Source: Allobosea sp. UNC402CLCol (GTDB lineage: Bacteria; Pseudomonadota; Alphaproteobacteria; Rhizobiales; Beijerinckiaceae). Taken from it: DNA of 64,000 bases. The position numbers and the translations under genes were made by a program. The notes below the pieces were generated by a model. It did not search any database, was not told the DNA's origin, and was given only the letters and a program-made list of their open reading frames with translations. Shown here piece by piece: positions 28,455-40,786 of this stretch. The stretch covers positions 434,001 through 498,000 of the forward strand of contig NZ_JQJJ01000008.1 in NCBI RefSeq assembly GCF_000745475.1, given 5' to 3'. Within the stretch, counting starts at the first letter, position 1. Each line of letters begins with the position of its first letter.

Positions 28455-29273
28455 ATGGACGAGATCGTCAGCTCCGCCGCAGCCAATCCCGCCTCAGCCG
28501 GACCGGACAGCCGCTTCGCCGCCAAGATCTTCCCCTCGCCCAACCATGGCGAGCGGAAGAACCCCGACGGCACGCCCGGCCGCCGGCCCGACATGCTGAT
28601 CCTGCACTACACCGGCATGCCGATCGCGGGAGAGGCGCTGCAATGGCTGTGCAACCCGGTCTCGCAGGTCTCCTCGCATTATTTCGTCTTCGAGAACGGC
28701 CATACGCTCCAGCTCGTGCCGGAGGGCCGGCGTGCCTGGCATGCCGGCGCTTCGCATTGGGCCGGCGAGACCGACATCAACTCCTGCTCGATCGGCATCG
28801 AGATCGCCAATCCCGGCCACCCCGGCGGCCTGCCCGACTTTCCCGATGCGCAGATCGCGGCGACGCTGAACCTCTGCCGCGACATCTGCGAGCGCTGGTC
28901 GATCCCGCCCGAGCGGGTGCTCGCCCATTCGGACGTTGCGCCCGGCCGCAAGATCGACCCCGGCGAGAAATTTCCCTGGCGGCATTTCGCGGAAGGCGGC
29001 GTCGGCCTCTGGACTGAAGCCCCGCCGATTCGCGGCGGGCGCTTCTTCGCCCGTGGCGAGAGCGGCCAGCCGGTCGAGGCGCTGCAGGCCATGTTCGCCA
29101 TGCTCGGCTATGGCGTCGCGGTCGACGGCGTCTTCGACGAGAAGCTGGAAGCGGTCGTCGCCGCCTTCCAGCGCCACTGGCGCCCGGAGAAGGTCGACGG
29201 CGTCGCCGATTCCTCCACGATCACGACGTTACGCGACCTGCTCGCCGCGACGCAGGGCGCGCGCATGGCCTGA
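28455..29273 (+). CDS. N-acetylmuramoyl-L-alanine amidase (AmpD/AmiD type) with PG-binding domain
   Basis: Zinc amidase cleaving the MurNAc-L-Ala bond, 272 aa. The Amidase_2 domain shows zinc-ligand motifs LILHYTGMP (His51) and VLAHSDVAPGRKIDPG, plus SSHYFVFENG and IGIEIANPG. The C-terminal PG_binding_1 domain contains ALQAMFAMLGYGVAVDGVFD. No signal peptide is seen, so it may act on recycled muropeptides in the cytoplasm or be exported by an unrecognised route. Confidence 0.92.
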   Translation: MDEIVSSAAANPASAGPDSRFAAKIFPSPNHGERKNPDGTPGRRPDMLILHYTGMPIAGEALQWLCNPVSQVSSHYFVFENGHTLQLVPEGRRAWHAGASHWAGETDINSCSIGIEIANPGHPGGLPDFPDAQIAATLNLCRDICERWSIPPERVLAHSDVAPGRKIDPGEKFPWRHFAEGGVGLWTEAPPIRGGRFFARGESGQPVEALQAMFAMLGYGVAVDGVFDEKLEAVVAAFQRHWRPEKVDGVADSSTITTLRDLLAATQGARMA

Positions 29274-29372
29274 TCGCGATCCCGTGAGGAGCCGCAGGCC
29301 CGGGAAGCTCTCACAAGGCTCGCTTAACTCCCCTGCTCTATTGTAGTTTGTCCGGCTAGGCGACCGGAGGGG

Positions 29373-30314
29373 ATGGCCTTGAACATCGAGCAGCAGCGCA
29401 TCGCTTCGGAGCTCTGTCGGGTTTCCGGCAAGCCCTCCTCCATCGGGGCCTGGGAGTGCAATCTCGCAAACGTGTCGCTGAGCTGGACCGACGGGGTCTA
29501 CGATCTGTTCGGCCTGCGGCGCGGCTCGACGATCCAGCGTTCGTCGATCCTCGACCTCTATGAGGAAAGCTCGCGCACCGAGATGGATCGGCTGCGCAGC
29601 AAGGCGATCCGCACCGGCGAGGCCTTCTCCCTCGACTGCCGCATTCGCACCGCAAGCAACGAGAAGCGCTGGATGCGCCTGATCGTCGGCGTCGGCTATC
29701 AGCATGGCCGCCCGTTCCGCATCTTCGGCTCGAAGCAGGATGTCACCGCCGAGAAAGGCCTTTGGACAGGCCTCGCCACGCTGAAGCAGCGCGATCCACT
29801 CGTCGAGCGCTCGGCTCGGCGCAGCTTCGAGGACCTCGTCGCCCAGGCCTTGCTCGACCGGCGCTTCGAACAGGAAACCTTCGCGCTGATTATGCTCGAC
29901 ATCGATGATTTTCACGACATCGTTGATGCTTTCGGAGCGGCGGCCAGCGATGAATTGCTGCTCCGCTTCGAAGAGCGGCTCGCCCGGCTCTTCCCCGATG
30001 CTTTCGCCAGCAGCCGCATCGGCAAGAGCCAGTTCGCCCTGCTGCTGCGGATGTCGGCCGGGCAGCAGCGCCTCGCCGCCAGTCTCGAGAACGCGCAGCA
30101 TCTGTTGTCCCGCCCGATCATGCGCGGACATGCGGTGATCGACTTCACGATCTCGATCGGCGCTGTCGTCCTCGATGGCGAACGCCACCGCGATCCCGCG
30201 GCCCTCTTTGCCGAGGCCCATGCCGCGCTTCACGTCGCCGGCATGACCGGCGGCAACACCTTGCAGATGTTCGATCGTCCCCTGGCAAGCCCGCCATTGC
30301 GCCTGGCACAGTGA
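29373..30314 (+). CDS. PAS plus degenerate GGDEF domain protein
   Basis: 313-aa cytoplasmic protein. Residues about 15-128 form a PAS-type sensor (IGAWECNLANVSLSWTDGVY through RIFGSKQDVTAEK). Residues about 147-300 form a GGDEF fold (FALIMLDIDDFHDIVDAFG, then TISIGAVVL and AEAHAALHVAG). The signature loop at 217-221 reads GKSQF instead of GGDEF, so cyclic-di-GMP synthesis is not expected. It may bind GTP or c-di-GMP or act by protein contact. GGAGGGG precedes the ATG. Confidence 0.85.
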   Translation: MALNIEQQRIASELCRVSGKPSSIGAWECNLANVSLSWTDGVYDLFGLRRGSTIQRSSILDLYEESSRTEMDRLRSKAIRTGEAFSLDCRIRTASNEKRWMRLIVGVGYQHGRPFRIFGSKQDVTAEKGLWTGLATLKQRDPLVERSARRSFEDLVAQALLDRRFEQETFALIMLDIDDFHDIVDAFGAAASDELLLRFEERLARLFPDAFASSRIGKSQFALLLRMSAGQQRLAASLENAQHLLSRPIMRGHAVIDFTISIGAVVLDGERHRDPAALFAEAHAALHVAGMTGGNTLQMFDRPLASPPLRLAQ

Positions 30315-30338
30315 GTCTCGTATAGGCCCCGGCGCAGC

Positions 30339-30355
30339 GCGCCGGTCGCCGGCGC
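30339..30355. terminator. Hairpin between convergent genes
   Basis: GCGCCGG and CCGGCGC pair around TCG in the 42-bp gap between the PAS/GGDEF gene and the PhnA-domain gene. There is no T-run on either side, so its terminator role is tentative. Confidence 0.4.
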
Positions 30356-30356
30356 C

Positions 30357-30665
30357 TCAGCGCTTGCGCACGAACTCGGTGCGCAGCACGAGTCCCTTGA
30401 TGGCATCGTGGCGGCAATCGATCTCGTCGGGATCATCAGTCAGGCGGATCGAGCGGATCACCGTCCCCTGCTTAAGGGTCTGGCCGGCGCCTTTCACCTT
30501 GAGATCCTTGATCAGAACGACGGAATCGCCGTCGGCCAGCACATTGCCGGCGGCGTCGCGGACCTCGACGCGTGCGCTCGCGGCAGCAGCAGCCGCCACC
30601 TCCGAAGCCGGGCGCCACTCGCCCGTCGCCTCGTCGTAGACGTAATCGTCGTTATCGTCGGCCAT
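30357..30665 (-). CDS. PhnA/YjdM-domain protein
   Basis: 102-aa protein with an acidic N-terminus (MADDNDDYVYDEATGEWRPA) and a C-terminal PhnA-type SH3-like domain: DGDSVVLIKDLKVKGAGQTL, then GTVIRSIRLTD and CRHDAIKGLVLRTEFVRK. ATG 30665 has GGAG at 5 nt, so it is preferred to an upstream non-ATG start. Family members are called alkylphosphonate utilisation proteins, but this role is not supported by any phn neighbour. The zinc-ribbon half found in longer members is absent. Confidence 0.85.
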   Translation of the reverse strand: MADDNDDYVYDEATGEWRPASEVAAAAAASARVEVRDAAGNVLADGDSVVLIKDLKVKGAGQTLKQGTVIRSIRLTDDPDEIDCRHDAIKGLVLRTEFVRKR

Positions 30666-30770
30666 GGTCACTCCGCCCGGCTTGCCGCCGGGCAACTCCC
30701 GACCGGCGCGGGTTAAACGAGCCGGTCCGATAATTCAACACGCCGGATCTGTATAATCGGCATCCGCGGC

Positions 30771-30873
30771 GTCATTCCCGGACGCAGCGAAGCGCAGAGC
30801 CGAGACTCTCGTTCAGGAAGGGACGCCGGGCTTGGCCTCCGGCAGGAGAACCCGGGTCGAGCCCGGGCATGAC
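30771..30873. repeat. REP-like palindrome (copy B)
   Basis: GTCATTCCCGG (30771-30781) and the inverted CCCGGGCATGAC (30862-30873) bracket about 80 bp containing GACGCAGCGAAGCG. It shares its core with the copies at 5171, 48121 and 53164. It lies 3' of metH, upstream of the PhnA-domain gene. Confidence 0.6.
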
Positions 30874-30882
30874 ACCTGCTGC

Positions 30883-34635
<3,753 letters not shown>

Positions 34636-34639
34636 CAGT

Positions 34640-35551
34640 CTACTCCGCCGCCACGGCCTGCGCCGCCGGCTTCTCGGGCTTGAGGCCGACGAGATGGCAG
34701 ATGGCGTAGACGAGGTCGGCCTTGTTCATCGTGTAGAAATGCAAATCGGTGACGCCGCGGTCGATCAGGTCGAGCACCTGCTCGGCGCAGACGGCCGCCG
34801 CCACCAGCCGGCGCGTCGCGGCGTCGTCCTCCAGCCCTTCGAAACGGTCGGCCAGCCATTGCGGCACGCTGGCGCCGGTCTTGCGGGCGAAACTCGCGGT
34901 CTGCTTGAAGTTCTGCACCGGCACGATGCCGGGCAGGATCGGGATCTCGATGCCGCGCGCGCGGACCTTGTCGAGATAGCGGAAATAGACGTCGTTATCG
35001 AAGAAGAACTGGGTGATCGCCCGCGTCGCGCCGGCATCGACCTTCTTCTGCAGCGCATCGATGTCGGCATCGAGCGAAGCCGCTTCCGGATGCTTCTCCG
35101 GATAGGCCGAGACCGTGACCTCGAAATCGCCGATCGCCTTCAGACCGGCGACGAGATCGGAGGTCTGGTGATAGCCTTCCGGATGCGCTTCGTAAGTCGT
35201 GCCGAGGCCGCCGGCCGGGTCGCCGCGCAGCGCCACGACATGGCGCACGCCGGCATCCCAATAGGAACGGATCACCTCGTCCACTTCCGCTTTCGAGGCC
35301 GAGACGCAGGTGAGATGCGCAGCAGGCTTCAGCGCGGTCTCCTCGACCATGCGCTTCACCGTGGCGTGGGTGCGCTCGCGGGTCGAGCCACCGGCGCCAT
35401 AGGTCACGGAGACGAAGCTGGGACCGAGCGGCTCGAGCCGGCGCACACTCTCCCAGAGAGCAACCTCCATCTCCTCCGACTTCGGCGGGAAGAATTCGAA
35501 GGAGACGCGCGGACGGCGCGAACCGTGCCGGCTCGGGCGAAAGGCATTCAT
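34640..35551 (-). CDS. metF: 5,10-methylenetetrahydrofolate reductase MetF
   Basis: FAD-dependent TIM-barrel enzyme producing 5-methyl-THF for MetH, 303 aa. It shows the N-terminal catalytic-Glu motif [43 protein letters not shown] and [17 protein letters not shown]. The ATG shares a base with the upstream regulator's stop (TGATG), and metH follows after 4 bp, making a three-gene methionine operon. Confidence 0.97.
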   Translation of the reverse strand: MNAFRPSRHGSRRPRVSFEFFPPKSEEMEVALWESVRRLEPLGPSFVSVTYGAGGSTRERTHATVKRMVEETALKPAAHLTCVSASKAEVDEVIRSYWDAGVRHVVALRGDPAGGLGTTYEAHPEGYHQTSDLVAGLKAIGDFEVTVSAYPEKHPEAASLDADIDALQKKVDAGATRAITQFFFDNDVYFRYLDKVRARGIEIPILPGIVPVQNFKQTASFARKTGASVPQWLADRFEGLEDDAATRRLVAAAVCAEQVLDLIDRGVTDLHFYTMNKADLVYAICHLVGLKPEKPAAQAVAAE

Positions 35552-36564
35552 CAGGCAACCTCGAGATTGATCTTGCGGGCCGGCGGATCGGCCTGGACGC
35601 GCCGGTCGCGCCCGCGCCAGAGCATGACCGGGAGCTGGCCCGAGCCGCCATCGGCAAGCGTCACCTCCTGCGAGAGATCGCAGGCGAGCCCGGCCTCAGT
35701 GAACCAGCCCGCGATCTGCTGGCGCGAGAAGCCAAGCCGGCGATGCGCATGCTCGCTGCGCAGGAATTCCATCTCGTGCGGGGCGAAATCGACCACGATC
35801 AACCGACCGCCCGGCGCCAGCATGGCCGCAGCCTCGCGCACCGCCCGGCCGGGATCGTCGAGGAAATGCAGCACCTGATGGACGACGACGAGATCGAAGG
35901 AGCCGCGCGCAAAAGGCAAAGCATAGATGTCGCCCTGCCTGAGCTCGACGCGCGAGAGCCCCGCCTGCTCCAGATTGGCGCGCGCCACCGCCAGCATCGC
36001 ATGGTTGGCGTCGACGCCGACGGCCCGGCCGAACTTCGGCGCGATCCGCTCCAGCATCCGCCCCGTTCCGGTGCCGAGATCGAGCATGGCGCCGGGCGTG
36101 CCCTCGCCCACCGCCCGTTCGACCGCCGCCTCGACGACATGATCGGGCACGTGCAAGCCGCGCAACCGGTCCCAGTCGCGCGCGACGCTGGCGAAATAGC
36201 TTTGCGCGGCCTCGGCCCGCGTCGCCCTGACGGCGGCGAGCCTTTCACGGTCGGCGGCGAGCACCGGATCGCTCAGATCGAGCCATGCGGCGAGCGAGGC
36301 GGCGAAGGCCCCGCCCGGCCCGGTCTCGTCGAGCCGGAAGAAGGCCCAGGCGCCCTCGCGTGAGCGTCGCACCAGCCCGGCTTCGGCCAAGAGCTTGAGA
36401 TGGCGCGAGATGCGCGGCTGCGACTGGCCGAGAATGTCGGTGAGGTCTGAGACCGAAAGCTCGCCTTCGGAGAGCAGCGCGATGATGCGCAGCCGCGTCT
36501 CCTCGCCGGCCGCCCTCAGGCCTGCCAGAAGCACATCGGAGGACAATGCCGTCGGCTGTCGCAC
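35551..36564 (-). CDS. ArsR-family regulator fused to a SAM-dependent methyltransferase
   Basis: 337-aa two-domain protein. Residues about 8-90 are a winged helix (GEETRLRIIALLSEGELSVS, then LGQSQPRISRHLKLLAEAGLV). Residues about 140-290 are a class I methyltransferase with the SAM loop MLDLGTGTGRMLERIAP, ALPFARGSFDLVVVHQVLHF and LAPGGRLIVVDFAPH. No metal-binding CxC is evident in the HTH domain. I choose GTG 36564, 6 nt after GGGAGGT; GTG 36579 is possible. It heads the metF-metH operon and probably represses it through the palindrome at 36594, sensing SAM or SAH with its methyltransferase domain (inference). Confidence 0.9.
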   Translation of the reverse strand: MRQPTALSSDVLLAGLRAAGEETRLRIIALLSEGELSVSDLTDILGQSQPRISRHLKLLAEAGLVRRSREGAWAFFRLDETGPGGAFAASLAAWLDLSDPVLAADRERLAAVRATRAEAAQSYFASVARDWDRLRGLHVPDHVVEAAVERAVGEGTPGAMLDLGTGTGRMLERIAPKFGRAVGVDANHAMLAVARANLEQAGLSRVELRQGDIYALPFARGSFDLVVVHQVLHFLDDPGRAVREAAAMLAPGGRLIVVDFAPHEMEFLRSEHAHRRLGFSRQQIAGWFTEAGLACDLSQEVTLADGGSGQLPVMLWRGRDRRVQADPPARKINLEVA

Positions 36565-36593
36565 GCAAACACCTCCCACGCTCGAAAAAAGAT

Positions 36594-36609
36594 ATAAAGA
36601 TATCTTTAT
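36594..36609. promoter_or_regulatory. Perfect 16-bp palindrome upstream of the arsR-metF-metH operon
   Basis: ATAAAGATATCTTTAT is a perfect inverted repeat 30 bp upstream of the GTG start of the ArsR-methyltransferase gene. It is AT-rich and located where an ArsR dimer would block transcription. It resembles motifs reported for SAM/SAH-linked ArsR regulators in Proteobacteria (recalled, not checked). Confidence 0.78.
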
Positions 36610-36891
36610 GTCAAAAGCGTCGTTCGTGCAAGCGAATTATCGTGCGGAAAACAGGACGACGTTCCGCGGCGCGCCTGCGCCGGACGTCTCGCGCAGCGCG
36701 GCTGTGGTTTCTGAGCCTGGTGAATTGGGATGGCCTGGGGTGCGTCCCTGGATCTGCCTTGAATGACGGCTCCACCGTCCGGCCGCGCAGGGCAGGCCGA
36801 CCTTGTTCACGGCAGCGCCCATCGACGATGGGACAATTCTCCGCCGCTCCAACCGGAGCGGCGGGTCGCATAGGTCACGAGATCGGTTGGT
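36610..36891. other. Gene-free spacer with csp terminator hairpin
   Basis: No credible gene is seen in this 282-bp spacer. It includes a perfect hairpin at 36841-36864 (CCGCCGCTCC, loop AACC, GGAGCGGCGG) 28 bp past the csp stop, probably its transcript end, although no U-run follows on the minus strand. Confidence 0.5.
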
Positions 36892-37095
36892 TCAGAGGAG
36901 CTTCAGATCCCCTGCCGCAGTCTTGCCGCGCTCCGTCTTGAGCTCGAACGCGATTTTCTGCCCTTCCGTCAGCGTCATCATGCCAGCTTCCTTTACGGCA
37001 GTGATGTGCACGAACACATCCTTGCCGCCGTCCGCCGGTTGAATGAAGCCGTATCCTTTCTCGGTATTGAACCATTTAACGGTTCCGGTCGCCAT
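36892..37095 (-). CDS. Cold-shock-domain protein (CspA family)
   Basis: 67-aa single OB-fold nucleic-acid chaperone. It carries RNP1 KGYGFIQP and RNP2 VFVHI in MATGTVKWFNTEKGYGFIQP and GGKDVFVHITAVKEAG. I choose ATG 37095, giving the standard MATGTVKWF N-terminus with GAGGGA about 7 nt upstream; ATG 37101 would add two residues. Whether it responds to cold cannot be told from the sequence. The long upstream region could be a regulatory leader. Confidence 0.95.
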   Translation of the reverse strand: MATGTVKWFNTEKGYGFIQPADGGKDVFVHITAVKEAGMMTLTEGQKIAFELKTERGKTAAGDLKLL

Positions 37096-37518
37096 CGCCA
37101 TATCCCTCGAAGCCGCGCCCACCAGCCCTCGGACCGCAATCCGCAAGCCGGCAATAAAGAATTGACCGAAAATTCGACCTTGTCGAGGCCAAAGGCAAGG
37201 CAGACGAAACGTTGTGATTTAAGACTTCGCCAAGATCACCCGGCACTGACCTCTATGGGGAACGAAGCGTCGGGATGGAATTCGCCTTCACCCGAGGCGG
37301 GAATGCCATGCCGCCCCCCCAAAGGGCCATCGCCGCACGCCAGCCCGAGCGAGAAGGCACCCGCCGAGCCTTGCCGGCCGGAGCCTGACTTTGCGGAATG
37401 TAGCCGCTCCGTTTTGCCTGCAACTGCCCCGACCCCGTCGCCTGCGGCATAGCGGCCTGCTCCGGGAGTGTTGCCTGCCACCGCCATCTGTGCGACCGAG
37501 CAGGTCTCGACTGTCCAG
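37096..37518. other. Gene-free divergent spacer between csp and lldD
   Basis: About 420 bp with no credible gene. The csp-proximal 60 bp are AT-rich on the minus strand and probably contain its promoter and 5' leader, but I cannot fix a -35/-10 pair. The lldD-proximal end leads into the nested palindrome at 37519-37560. Confidence 0.45.
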
Positions 37519-37560
37519 GGCATTGTCGTGGCGAAAATCGGTTTTCGCGAAGGCAATGCC
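37519..37560. promoter_or_regulatory. Nested palindrome upstream of lldD
   Basis: Outer arms GGCATTG (37519-37525) and CAATGCC (37554-37560) and inner arms GCGAAAATC (37531-37539) and GGTTTTCGC (37540-37548) share one centre. The inner pair has one symmetric mismatch. It ends 26 bp before the lldD ATG, so it is an operator or a 5'-leader hairpin. The inner core also resembles the repeat near 1796. Confidence 0.6.
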
Positions 37561-37586
37561 GAGAGGAATTTGGAGCCGCAACGACC

Positions 37587-38738
37587 ATGGCCCAGCCCCT
37601 GACCATCGAAGATCTGCGCCTGCTGGCGAAGCGCCGCGTGCCGCGCATGTTCTACGATTACGCCGATTCCGGCGCCTGGACCGAGGGCACCTATCGCGCC
37701 AACGAGGCCGACTTCGCCAAGATCAAGCTGCGCCAGCGCGTCGCCGTCGATATGACCGATCGATCGCTCGCCAGCGAGATGATCGGCCAGCCGGTTGCGA
37801 TGCCCGTCGCGCTCGCTCCCACCGGCCTCACCGGCATGCAACACGCCGACGGCGAGATCCTCGCCGCCAAGGCCGCCGCCAAGGCGGGCGTGCCCTTCAC
37901 GCTCTCGACCATGAGCATCTGCTCGATCGAGGACGTGGCGAACCACACCAGCGCGCCCTTCTGGTTCCAGCTCTATGTGATGAAGGACCGCGACTTCATC
38001 TCGCGCCTGATCCAGCGCGCCAAGGCCGCCGGCTGCTCGGCCCTGGTGCTGACGCTGGACCTGCAGATCCTCGGCCAGCGCCACAAGGACATCCGCAACG
38101 GCCTCTCCGCCCCGCCGAAGCCGACGCTGGCCAATCTCATCAACCTCGCCTTCAAGCCGCGCTGGTGCCTGAAGATGCTGGACACGCCGCGCCGGCAGTT
38201 CGGCAACATCGTCGGCCACGTCACCGGCGTCGCCGACATGTCCTCGCTCTCCTCCTGGACCGCCAGCCAGTTCGACCCGAAGCTGAACTGGGACGATGTC
38301 CAGTGGATCAAGGAGCAATGGGGCGGCAAGCTGATCCTGAAGGGCATCCTCGATCCCGAGGACGCCGAGATGGCCGCGAAAAGCGGCGCCGACGCCCTGA
38401 TCGTCTCGAACCATGGCGGCCGCCAGCTCGATGGCGCGCTGTCCTCGATCGAGGCCCTGCCCGGCATCGTCGAGCAGGTCGGCAACCGCATCGAGGTGCT
38501 GTTCGACGGCGGCATCCGCTCGGGCCAGGACGTGCTCAAGGCGGTCGCGCTCGGCGCCAAGGGCACCTTCATCGGCCGCGCCTTCCTCTATGGGCTCGGC
38601 GCGATGGGCGAGCAGGGCGTGACGGCCGCGCTCGACATCATCCGCAAGGAGCTCGACGTCACCATGGCACTCTGCGGCAAGCGCGACATCAAGGATGTCG
38701 ACGCCAGCATCCTCGTCGGCGGCAAGCCGAAGCACTGA
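37587..38738 (+). CDS. lldD: FMN-dependent L-lactate dehydrogenase LldD
   Basis: Membrane-associated FMN alpha-hydroxyacid dehydrogenase oxidising L-lactate to pyruvate, 383 aa. The N-terminus LTIEDLRLLAKRRVPRMFYD is typical. The substrate-binding Tyr lies in MFYDYADSGA. The catalytic His is His276 in IVSNHGGRQLDGA, followed by FDGGIRSGQDVLKA for FMN phosphate. Other family members act on glycolate or mandelate, but overall similarity favours lactate. A palindrome lies just upstream, and an acyltransferase follows after 23 bp. Confidence 0.92.
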   Translation: MAQPLTIEDLRLLAKRRVPRMFYDYADSGAWTEGTYRANEADFAKIKLRQRVAVDMTDRSLASEMIGQPVAMPVALAPTGLTGMQHADGEILAAKAAAKAGVPFTLSTMSICSIEDVANHTSAPFWFQLYVMKDRDFISRLIQRAKAAGCSALVLTLDLQILGQRHKDIRNGLSAPPKPTLANLINLAFKPRWCLKMLDTPRRQFGNIVGHVTGVADMSSLSSWTASQFDPKLNWDDVQWIKEQWGGKLILKGILDPEDAEMAAKSGADALIVSNHGGRQLDGALSSIEALPGIVEQVGNRIEVLFDGGIRSGQDVLKAVALGAKGTFIGRAFLYGLGAMGEQGVTAALDIIRKELDVTMALCGKRDIKDVDASILVGGKPKH

Positions 38739-38761
38739 TCCACGGGCAGGAAAGACGCGCC

Positions 38762-40636
38762 GTGAGACGGCAAGACGATGTATCGATCGAGGCGGCCGGG
38801 CCGGCCGCTCCGGTCGCGACCGCTGCTGCAGGCACAAGGTGGTGGTGGCTGAACGGCCCCTCCTTCGCCGAGCGCCTGGCCGCCGCCGGCAACCGGCCGG
38901 CTGGCTTCGACTATCTGCGCCTGCTGCTCTCGACGCTCGTCATCGTCACACATGCGGTCGGCGTGGCCTATGGCGTCGGCGAGACGTTGCGTGTCTTCGG
39001 CGGCGCATGGCGCCCGGCGGTCGCGCTGATCCTGCCGATGTTCTTCGCGCTCAGCGGCTTTCTCGTCGCCGGCAGCCTCGAGCGCTGCCGGTCGCTGATC
39101 TCCTTTCTCGGCCTGCGCCTGATCCGGCTGGTGCCGGCGCTCGCCGTGGAGACCTTTGCCGCCATCGTCATCGGCGCGATCTTCACGACGCTGCCGCTGA
39201 CGGAGTATTTTAGCAGTCCGCTCTTCCGGCAGTATTTCCTGAACATCCTCGGCGTCGTCCAGTTTCTCCTGCCGGGCGTGTTTCTGGGCAATCCCTGGTC
39301 AGGACTGGTCAACGGCCAGCTCTGGACCCTGCCCTGGGAGCTGTATTGCTACCTGATCATCGCCGGCATCACCGCGCTGGGGCTGTTGCGCCGGGAGGAT
39401 CGCGCGCTTGCAACGATCCTCATCGTCCACGCCGTCATTTTCGTCATCTACGTCCTGATCAGGCGTCACCAGCCGGGCGTCACCGTTTCGGGCCCCGTGC
39501 TGATCCTCTGCTTCCTCTATGGCATCGGCGTCTATCTGTTCCGGAAGCGGATCATCTGGAGCAAGGCGCTGTTCGCGCTGGCCCTCGCCGCGACGCTGCT
39601 GGGGCTGAGCGTCCCCGGCGGCGACTACCTGATCGCCCTGCCCTGCGCCTATCTCACCGCCTTCCTCGGGCTCACCAGCCCGCGCCGCAGCTGGCTGGTC
39701 TCGTCGGGCGACTATTCCTACGGCCTGTTCCTCTACGGCTTCCCGATCCAGCAGGCCGTGGTCGCGACCTTCGGCGCGGGCCAGTCCTGGTGGGCCAATG
39801 CCGCCATCTCCTGGTGCCTGGCCTTCGCTCTCGCCTTCCTCTCCTGGCATCTCGTCGAAAAGAACGCCATGAAGCTACGCCCCCGCCTCCTTGCGACCGA
39901 AGCAAGCCTGCTCGCGCGCCTGCCGGCGCCGGATGCGTTTACTGGCTGGCTCCGCTCCCGCCGCGTCCTTACCGCCCTCGCCGTGGTGCTCGTCGCCGCC
40001 GCCGCCACCGGCACCTATCTCGCGCTGCGCAAACCGGCGGAGAACTTCCCGCTACTGGCCCGGCTCGCGGTCATCAACGCCCATATCGGCGAGGCCGATC
40101 CGGACTATGTCTTCATCGCGGGCGATTCCAATGCCGAGATGATCAACGCGACCCATCGCCTCTGCGGCCGCAATGTCGTCAATGCCGGCATCAGCGGCGC
40201 CAAGATGACGGATATGAACGGCCATTGGGCGACATTCGCCTTTACGAAAAAGCCCGGCAGCATCGTCATCCTGATCGGCACCAACGATCTGCATCGCAAA
40301 CGCAAGCCGACCCAACCGAAATACCTCGACGCCTTCGAACGCAATGCCGACCGGCTGATCGCCAGCGCGGCCGCTCTGTCCACGAAGGTCTTCGTCGCCG
40401 CGGTTCCCCCGGCTGAGCCCGGAATGATCAAGTATTATGAGCCGGCAGCGGTGGTCGCGCTGTCCGAGAGGCTGAAGCGGGCCTGCGATCGCCACGCCTG
40501 CACCTTCATCGACCCCTTCGCCGGCACCCGCGACGGAACCGAGGGCTTCGCCAAGCCGGACAGCACCCATGACGGCATCCATGTCCGCTCCTATCGGGAC
40601 GCCATGGCATCGGTCGAGGCCCAAATCTGCAGCTGA
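38762..40636 (+). CDS. Membrane acyltransferase-3 fused to SGNH hydrolase-like domain
   Basis: 624-aa OafA-like two-part protein. Residues about 30-370 are a ten-TM acyltransferase-3 domain (AGFDYLRLLLSTLVIVTHAV with the catalytic-type His, FFALSGFLVAGSLER, WTLPWELYCYL). After one more TM (VLTALAVVLVAAAATGTYLA) comes a periplasmic SGNH domain with FIAGDSNAEM (block I), IGTNDLH (block III) and STHDGIHVRSY (block V). Such proteins O-acetylate cell-surface glycans. The start is GTG 38762 with AGGA upstream. It follows lldD by 23 bp. Confidence 0.87.
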   Translation: MRRQDDVSIEAAGPAAPVATAAAGTRWWWLNGPSFAERLAAAGNRPAGFDYLRLLLSTLVIVTHAVGVAYGVGETLRVFGGAWRPAVALILPMFFALSGFLVAGSLERCRSLISFLGLRLIRLVPALAVETFAAIVIGAIFTTLPLTEYFSSPLFRQYFLNILGVVQFLLPGVFLGNPWSGLVNGQLWTLPWELYCYLIIAGITALGLLRREDRALATILIVHAVIFVIYVLIRRHQPGVTVSGPVLILCFLYGIGVYLFRKRIIWSKALFALALAATLLGLSVPGGDYLIALPCAYLTAFLGLTSPRRSWLVSSGDYSYGLFLYGFPIQQAVVATFGAGQSWWANAAISWCLAFALAFLSWHLVEKNAMKLRPRLLATEASLLARLPAPDAFTGWLRSRRVLTALAVVLVAAAATGTYLALRKPAENFPLLARLAVINAHIGEADPDYVFIAGDSNAEMINATHRLCGRNVVNAGISGAKMTDMNGHWATFAFTKKPGSIVILIGTNDLHRKRKPTQPKYLDAFERNADRLIASAAALSTKVFVAAVPPAEPGMIKYYEPAAVVALSERLKRACDRHACTFIDPFAGTRDGTEGFAKPDSTHDGIHVRSYRDAMASVEAQICS

Positions 40637-40699
40637 CCGGGCAGCGCTCTGCACTCTGGCGCATGGATCTCGTTAGACCGCCGGCCCGGAAACTGGTCT

Positions 40700-40729
40700 G
40701 GCCCGGCGGATCAAATCCACCGGGCCTTT
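40700..40729 (+). terminator. Rho-independent terminator after the acyltransferase gene
   Basis: GGCCCGG-C-GGAT (40700-40711) pairs with ATCC-A-CCGGGCC (40715-40726) with one internal mismatch, followed by TTTG. It is 64 bp beyond the stop. Confidence 0.7.
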
Positions 40730-40786
40730 GCATTGCGATCACCGCTTCACGCCCAATTGGGCATGGCGATGGATCGGAGGTCTTTA

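Noticed and set aside
36611..36871. 86-residue minus-strand open frame upstream of csp's terminator
   Set aside because: Arg/Pro-rich, lacks a ribosome site and family features, and overlaps the hairpin at 36841.
37391..38761. Possible large N-terminal extension of the acyltransferase protein
   Set aside because: This frame overlaps lldD out of frame and yields Arg/Ala-rich sequence without a domain. GTG 38762 gives the natural start.
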